DNA of 9,843 nt, taken from the NCBI GenBank assembly GCA_018714005.1, contig DVOA01000061.1:1-9843 (forward strand), read 5' to 3'. The translations under genes were made by a program, and so were the position numbers. The number at the start of each line of letters is the position of its first letter. Positions within the stretch are counted from its first letter, which is position 1. This DNA is from Spyradomonas excrementavium. GTDB taxonomy: Bacteria; Cyanobacteriota; Vampirovibrionia; Gastranaerophilales; Gastranaerophilaceae. The notes under the pieces were generated by a model. It saw nothing but the letters and a program-made list of their open reading frames with translations, made no database searches and was not told the DNA's origin. Of the stretch, positions 6,945 to 9,843 are shown in pieces.

Positions 6945-7868
6945 ATGCGCAATATTTGTGTTAATCATTATAAAATGATGAAAAACAGGAATCTTTTTAT
7001 TGCAATAATTTTTACATTGTTTTTAATTTTATCTGTTTTTTGTCTTAATTCGCTTAATTTTAAGCTTTGGACAATTTATTTTTTGAACTATAGAAATGTC
7101 AAAATAGGAATTTCGGTTATAAAAGATAATAAGGTCTGGAGCGTAGGAAAAACCGCACAGCCTATGTTAAGTGTTTTTAAATATATTGTTGCTTTGAAGG
7201 TTTTGGATAAAATTGACAGGGAAAATATTTCTCCCGACCAAAAAATAAAAATAACAGAAGCCATGGTGGAGAAAAGCTTATTCAGCCCGATGTTGGACGA
7301 AAACAAAAGTTTTCCTTTTGAAATTACGATTTCCCGGCTGCTTCAATATATGATTTCGGAAAGCGACAATAATGCTTGCGATATTTTGATTGATTATGCC
7401 GGTGGAGTTGGGCAAATAGCGTCTTATGTGCACAATATCGGTTACGAGAATATCAAAATAACCGTCAACGAAAAAGATATGAATGAAAATATTGAAAAAC
7501 AATATGCGAATACTGCTTCAACGATTGATATTGCCAGATTAATGAAATCTGTTGATGAGGGGAAGATTTTATCAGAGAAATCTACAGATTTTTTGAAAAA
7601 TCTTATGTTAAAAACAACCACAGGAGAAAATAAAATCAAAGCAGGGCTGCCGGATGGCATTATTGTCGGGCATAAAACGGGTTCTTCTTCAAGAAAAAAT
7701 AACAGAATCAAGATTGCGGACAATGACGCTGCTTTTGTTGTTCTGCCAGATGGAGAGGTATATTATCTTGTTGTGTTTTTGCAGGATTCAGTGCTTTCGG
7801 ATTCAAAGAATGCGGATTTGTTTCGTCGGATTTCTGAAGTTGTGTTTGAAGAGTTTTCCCGGGGGTGA
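6945..7868 (+). CDS. Class A beta-lactamase, PER/CfxA-like (subclass A2)
   Basis: 307 residues from ATG 6945, chosen because GGGCGGG lies seven bases upstream; TTG 6939 and ATG 6975 are alternatives. Residues about 17-38 form a hydrophobic signal or anchor segment; no lipobox precedes C33, so periplasmic or membrane-tethered. The serine hydrolase machinery is complete: S76-V-F-K79 (Ambler S70/K73), S140-D-N142 (130-132), omega-loop E176 in VNEKDM (E166) and K244-T-G246 (234-236). Asp at 146 in SDNNACD (Ambler 136, usually Asn) is a hallmark of subclass A2. Extended stretches resemble PER-1 from memory: SVFK, LLQY.IS.SDN.ACD, TTTG, G..V.HKTG and LPDG. It should acylate and hydrolyse beta-lactams; the spectrum cannot be read from sequence. 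Coding GC is visibly lower than in gdhA (about 35% against 47% in sampled lines), hinting at transfer. No partner regulator gene is adjacent and no clear promoter was found. Confidence 0.9.
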   Translation: MRNICVNHYKMMKNRNLFIAIIFTLFLILSVFCLNSLNFKLWTIYFLNYRNVKIGISVIKDNKVWSVGKTAQPMLSVFKYIVALKVLDKIDRENISPDQKIKITEAMVEKSLFSPMLDENKSFPFEITISRLLQYMISESDNNACDILIDYAGGVGQIASYVHNIGYENIKITVNEKDMNENIEKQYANTASTIDIARLMKSVDEGKILSEKSTDFLKNLMLKTTTGENKIKAGLPDGIIVGHKTGSSSRKNNRIKIADNDAAFVVLPDGEVYYLVVFLQDSVLSDSKNADLFRRISEVVFEEFSRG

Positions 7869-7897
7869 TTTATCTGCTACTGGGTAGTGCTAACACT

Positions 7898-7922
7898 AAA
7901 AAACCGGCTTTCAGCCGGCTTT
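7898..7922 (-). terminator. Terminator of tRNA-Ser, possibly shared with the beta-lactamase gene
   Basis: CCGGC (7904-7908) pairs with GCCGG (7914-7918) around a 5-nt loop. On the minus strand the hairpin is followed by six T (complement of 7898-7903), a textbook terminator six bases past the tRNA-Ser end. On the plus strand only TTT follows, so termination of the beta-lactamase mRNA here would be weaker. A smaller hairpin TAGTG-CTAA-CACTA (7885-7898) abuts it. Confidence 0.75.
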
Positions 7923-7927
7923 AAAAA

Positions 7928-8015
7928 AGGAAGAGGTGGGATTCGAACCCACGGTACGCTACAAACGTACGACAGTTTTCAAGACTGCTCCAATCAACCG
8001 CTCTGGCACTCTTCC
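7928..8015 (-). tRNA. tRNA-Ser(UGA)
   Basis: Read on the minus strand: acceptor GGAAGAG/CTCTTCC (perfect), D-stem CCA/TGG, anticodon stem GCAGT/ACTGT with loop CTTGAAA giving anticodon UGA, a long variable arm with stem GTACG/CGTAC (class II, as expected for serine), and T-arm GTGGG-TTCGAAT-CCCAC. CCA is not encoded. The discriminator base appears to be U, the first base of a T run, whereas bacterial serine tRNAs usually have G73. Confidence 0.95.
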
Positions 8016-8033
8016 AAATATCGATTGGGTAAG

Positions 8034-8065
8034 ATTATATTAATAAAAAAATAGAAAATTGTAAA
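8034..8065 (-). promoter_or_regulatory. Probable tRNA-Ser promoter
   Basis: On the minus strand a consensus TATAAT (complement of 8034-8039) lies 18 bases before the tRNA 5' end. TTTACA (complement of 8060-8065) is a -35 candidate, but the 20-base spacing is longer than ideal. The 151-base gap to tRNA-Arg is very AT rich and holds only the two divergent tRNA promoters. Confidence 0.45.
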
Positions 8066-8109
8066 GACTTCTTTTTAGATGTTTTTTAAGCGAAGAATTT
8101 AAATAATTA

Positions 8110-8137
8110 TTGCATGAAAAAATTTATATGATATAAA
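8110..8137 (+). promoter_or_regulatory. Probable tRNA-Arg promoter
   Basis: TTGCAT (8110-8115), a 16-base spacer and TATAAA (8132-8137) put a start near 8144, about 23 bases before the mature tRNA. The surrounding sequence is almost all A and T, so other -10 matches exist nearby. Confidence 0.4.
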
Positions 8138-8166
8138 TATAGATATAGTTTAATATTTTATGTAAT

Positions 8167-8213
<47 letters not shown>

Positions 8214-8240
<27 letters not shown>

Positions 8241-9698
8241 TTTTTTGCGACAAGAGTCAAAATTTATAAAGTATGAGAAAGGTAAGTTATAGTCATAGCT
8301 TACCTTTCTGCCTTCTAACTTGCAGTTCGATAGTAAGTAATTTAATAATTTTCTCTGTTCGGCAGGAGTTTGCTGTTTATACAGGATATAAGCGTTTTTC
8401 AGCGTTTCTATAATTCTAACCCCTTCTTCATAATACTTTTTATCCGCATTATGCAGAGCTTCCAGTTTTATCATGATTTCATCTAAATCTTTGTTCCATT
8501 GAGCACGTTTTTCATTATAAAGCTTAGCGTCTACTAAATCGTCATAATACTCATTAGTAATTTTATCAAGCCTATGTCTTATCCTGCTTTCTTCTGCTTT
8601 AAGATTGCTGCGCATTTGTTCAGAGAATTCTTTTTTGTCTGCCAAACTTTCTTTCAAACCTTGTTTAATGTAATCAATATGCTTTTGTGCAAGGCTTACA
8701 GCTTTAACAGCTTCGTCAAACTGTGGCATTAAATCAAGTTCATTAATGTAAATTTTCTTCTGTTCACATTTCCCCTTACCGCCTGTACAATGGTAATATA
8801 CATATTTCCCCTTCTTAATTTCAGCAGTAATAGCACAACCGCATTTTGCACAGGTCATCATGCCGGCAAGTGCAAAATTATGGTCATCCCTGTATAAAGG
8901 TTTGTTGTCCTTTTTAAATGATAATTGTGCCTTATCAAATAACTCTTGGGATATGATGGGTGGATGTTGCCCTGCATAAATAACATCCCTGAACTTTAAT
9001 ACTCCTAAATAATTGATATTTTGAAGCATTTTACCAAGTTGCCCCTTAGAAATCTTTTTGTGTGCAGATTGATAAATAAACCCTTCTTCATGCAACTGCT
9101 CTTTCACTTTTTCTAAAGATATACCTGTTGCATACAATTCAAAAGCGCGTCTTACAAAAGGTGCTTTTTCTTCATCTATAACAGTTGTTCGAGGGTCTAA
9201 TTTCTTATATCCATAAGGAACTTGACCGATAAAATAACCTTGACTTGCTTTCTTTAGCCGACCTTTTTGCGTTTCTTCTCTAAGGTTATCAATAAAGTTT
9301 TTGGCTAGTAAAACCTTCAAACCATGAACAAGTTTTTCATGTGAAGTCGATGAAGGGCTTAATACAACACTTTCCTTAACCAGATAAACCGTATAACCGG
9401 TTGTATCAACATCTAAATCTACATAATCTTTAAAGTTTCTGTATAAACGGTCTGTTTTTTCACAAAGAACAGTTTTTACATCTTTACTCTTTTTTAGAAA
9501 TTTCAACATCTCATTAAATTGATGTCGTCCTGCTTGTTTAGCAGTTTCAGCTTCTTCAAATTCCTTTACAATATCAATGTTATGCTGTTTAGCAAATGAA
9601 CGTAACAAATCAAGTTGAGCAGGGATTGAAAAACCTTCTTTCTTTTGTTCTTCTGAACTTACACGAGCATAGATTACAGCTTTAATTCTTTGTTCCAT
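8214..9698 (-). CDS. Large serine recombinase (site-specific integrase), C-terminus running into tRNA-Arg
   Basis: 494 residues. The N-terminal resolvase domain has ARVSSEEQ with nucleophile S14 and R12, and DRLYR (R84, R87), matching the gamma-delta resolvase active site. Residues about 155-270 are the DNA-binding Recombinase domain (GYFIGQVPYGYKK onward). A zinc ribbon follows with C283, C286, C304 and C311, then a coiled coil (about 330-430) as used by large serine integrases for synapsis control. It would cut and rejoin attP/attB through a Ser-DNA link. The last eight codons (YPGLDSNQ) and the stop are antisense to tRNA-Arg 3' bases, and the two preceding Lys codons to its T run, so the natural family end is probably near NLPFSYF (471-477). 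Low GC (about 32-35% in samples) fits a mobile element. The start follows an extended -10 by only six bases, with no ribosome site, so the mRNA may be leaderless. Confidence 0.92.
8276..8309. repeat. Strong 15-bp inverted repeat inside the recombinase 3' coding end
   Basis: AGAAAGGTAAGTTAT (8276-8290), a 4-base loop AGTC, then ATAGCTTACCTTTCT (8295-8309): 14 Watson-Crick pairs and one G-T. It encodes RKVSYDYNLPFS, 36 bases from the end of tRNA-Arg. On the minus strand no clean T run follows directly, so it is not a classic terminator; it may be a recombinase or accessory-protein site, or an mRNA 3' stability hairpin. Confidence 0.7.
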
Positions 9699-9704
9699 AG
9701 GCTA

Positions 9705-9713
9705 ATTATAGCA
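9705..9713 (-). promoter_or_regulatory. Extended -10 promoter of the recombinase gene
   Basis: On the minus strand TGC-TATAAT is a perfect extended -10 (TG-N-TATAAT). Only six bases separate it from the recombinase ATG, so transcription would begin at or within a base or two of the A of ATG. No convincing -35 is seen (GACCAT at 17-base spacing), which extended -10 promoters tolerate, and there is no Shine-Dalgarno sequence. Confidence 0.6.
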
Positions 9714-9766
9714 TCAATTTTTCAGAAATGGTCGGAACTCTGTATCATACCGTCAAAAATTACTGA

Positions 9767-9783
9767 TAGAAAATATCTTTCTA
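9767..9783. repeat. 17-bp palindrome upstream of the recombinase promoter
   Basis: TAGAAA-ATATC-TTTCTA: two perfect 6-bp arms around a 5-bp centre, 54 bases upstream of the -10. Size and place fit an operator for a regulator encoded further right in the element, but in AT-rich DNA chance is possible. Confidence 0.4.
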
Positions 9784-9809
9784 CATAAGGGCATTAATAA
9801 AATCCCCTC

Positions 9810-9842
9810 ATATTGCCAAACTCTCTTGGTGCTTGGCAATAT
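9810..9842. repeat. 10-bp inverted repeat with 13-base loop at the window edge
   Basis: ATATTGCCAA (9810-9819) and TTGGCAATAT (9833-9842) are perfect arms. The loop contains another TTGG (9826-9829), so a shorter alternative hairpin using the same CCAA is possible. On the minus strand GAGGGGATTTT follows, a weak terminator tail for a gene further right; it could equally be an operator or the arm of a longer repeat cut by the edge. Confidence 0.55.
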
Positions 9843-9843
9843 A

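Noticed and set aside
6945..7868. Beta-lactamase as cargo of the recombinase element
   Set aside because: The recombinase and element lie to the right of tRNA-Arg; the beta-lactamase is on the other side of the presumed junction.

Overview
The window looks like a chromosomal segment of a low-to-moderate GC bacterium, probably a host-associated anaerobe. Pointers are an anaerobe-type hexameric glutamate dehydrogenase, tRNA genes without an encoded CCA end, and a GLUG-repeat protein. A gut Melainabacteria/Gastranaerophilales-like or similar lineage is possible, but nothing here fixes the taxonomy. By eye on sample lines, GC is about 45% in the left part (1-6840) and about 32-35% in the beta-lactamase and recombinase genes on the right.

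Layout, left to right. (1) 1-2729, plus strand: the 3' part of a large UPF1/DNA2-like superfamily 1 helicase with a C-terminal PD-(D/E)XK nuclease domain; its N-terminus lies outside the window. (2) 2742-2772: a hairpin terminator between this gene and the convergent next one. (3) 2777-5275, minus: an 832-residue repeat protein with a charged AEEKKK helix, a GLUG beta-helix region and a C-terminal block of acidic repeats; function unknown. (4) 5469-6818, minus: gdhA, with all catalytic residues present. (5) 6945-7868, plus and divergent from gdhA: a membrane-anchored or exported class A beta-lactamase of the PER/CfxA type (subclass A2), catalytically complete. (6) 7928-8015, minus: tRNA-Ser(UGA) with its own terminator. 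(7) 8167-8240, plus: tRNA-Arg(UCU). (8) 8214-9698, minus: a large serine recombinase whose last eight codons and stop are antisense to the 3' end of tRNA-Arg. (9) 9699-9843: the recombinase promoter plus two inverted repeats, running to the window edge.

Reading: the left two thirds look like ordinary chromosome with one possible defence gene. The tRNA-Arg/recombinase junction looks like the left boundary (attL-like) of an integrated element extending to the right beyond the window. The beta-lactamase lies outside that boundary. No gene-free stretch exceeds 300 bases; the longest is 5276-5468, which holds the GLUG-gene promoter, a direct repeat and weak dyads. No CRISPR array, insertion sequence, rRNA or riboswitch was seen. 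No complete new multi-gene system is visible. The best leads are the recombinase-tRNA fusion, the helicase-nuclease gene and the signal-less GLUG protein.
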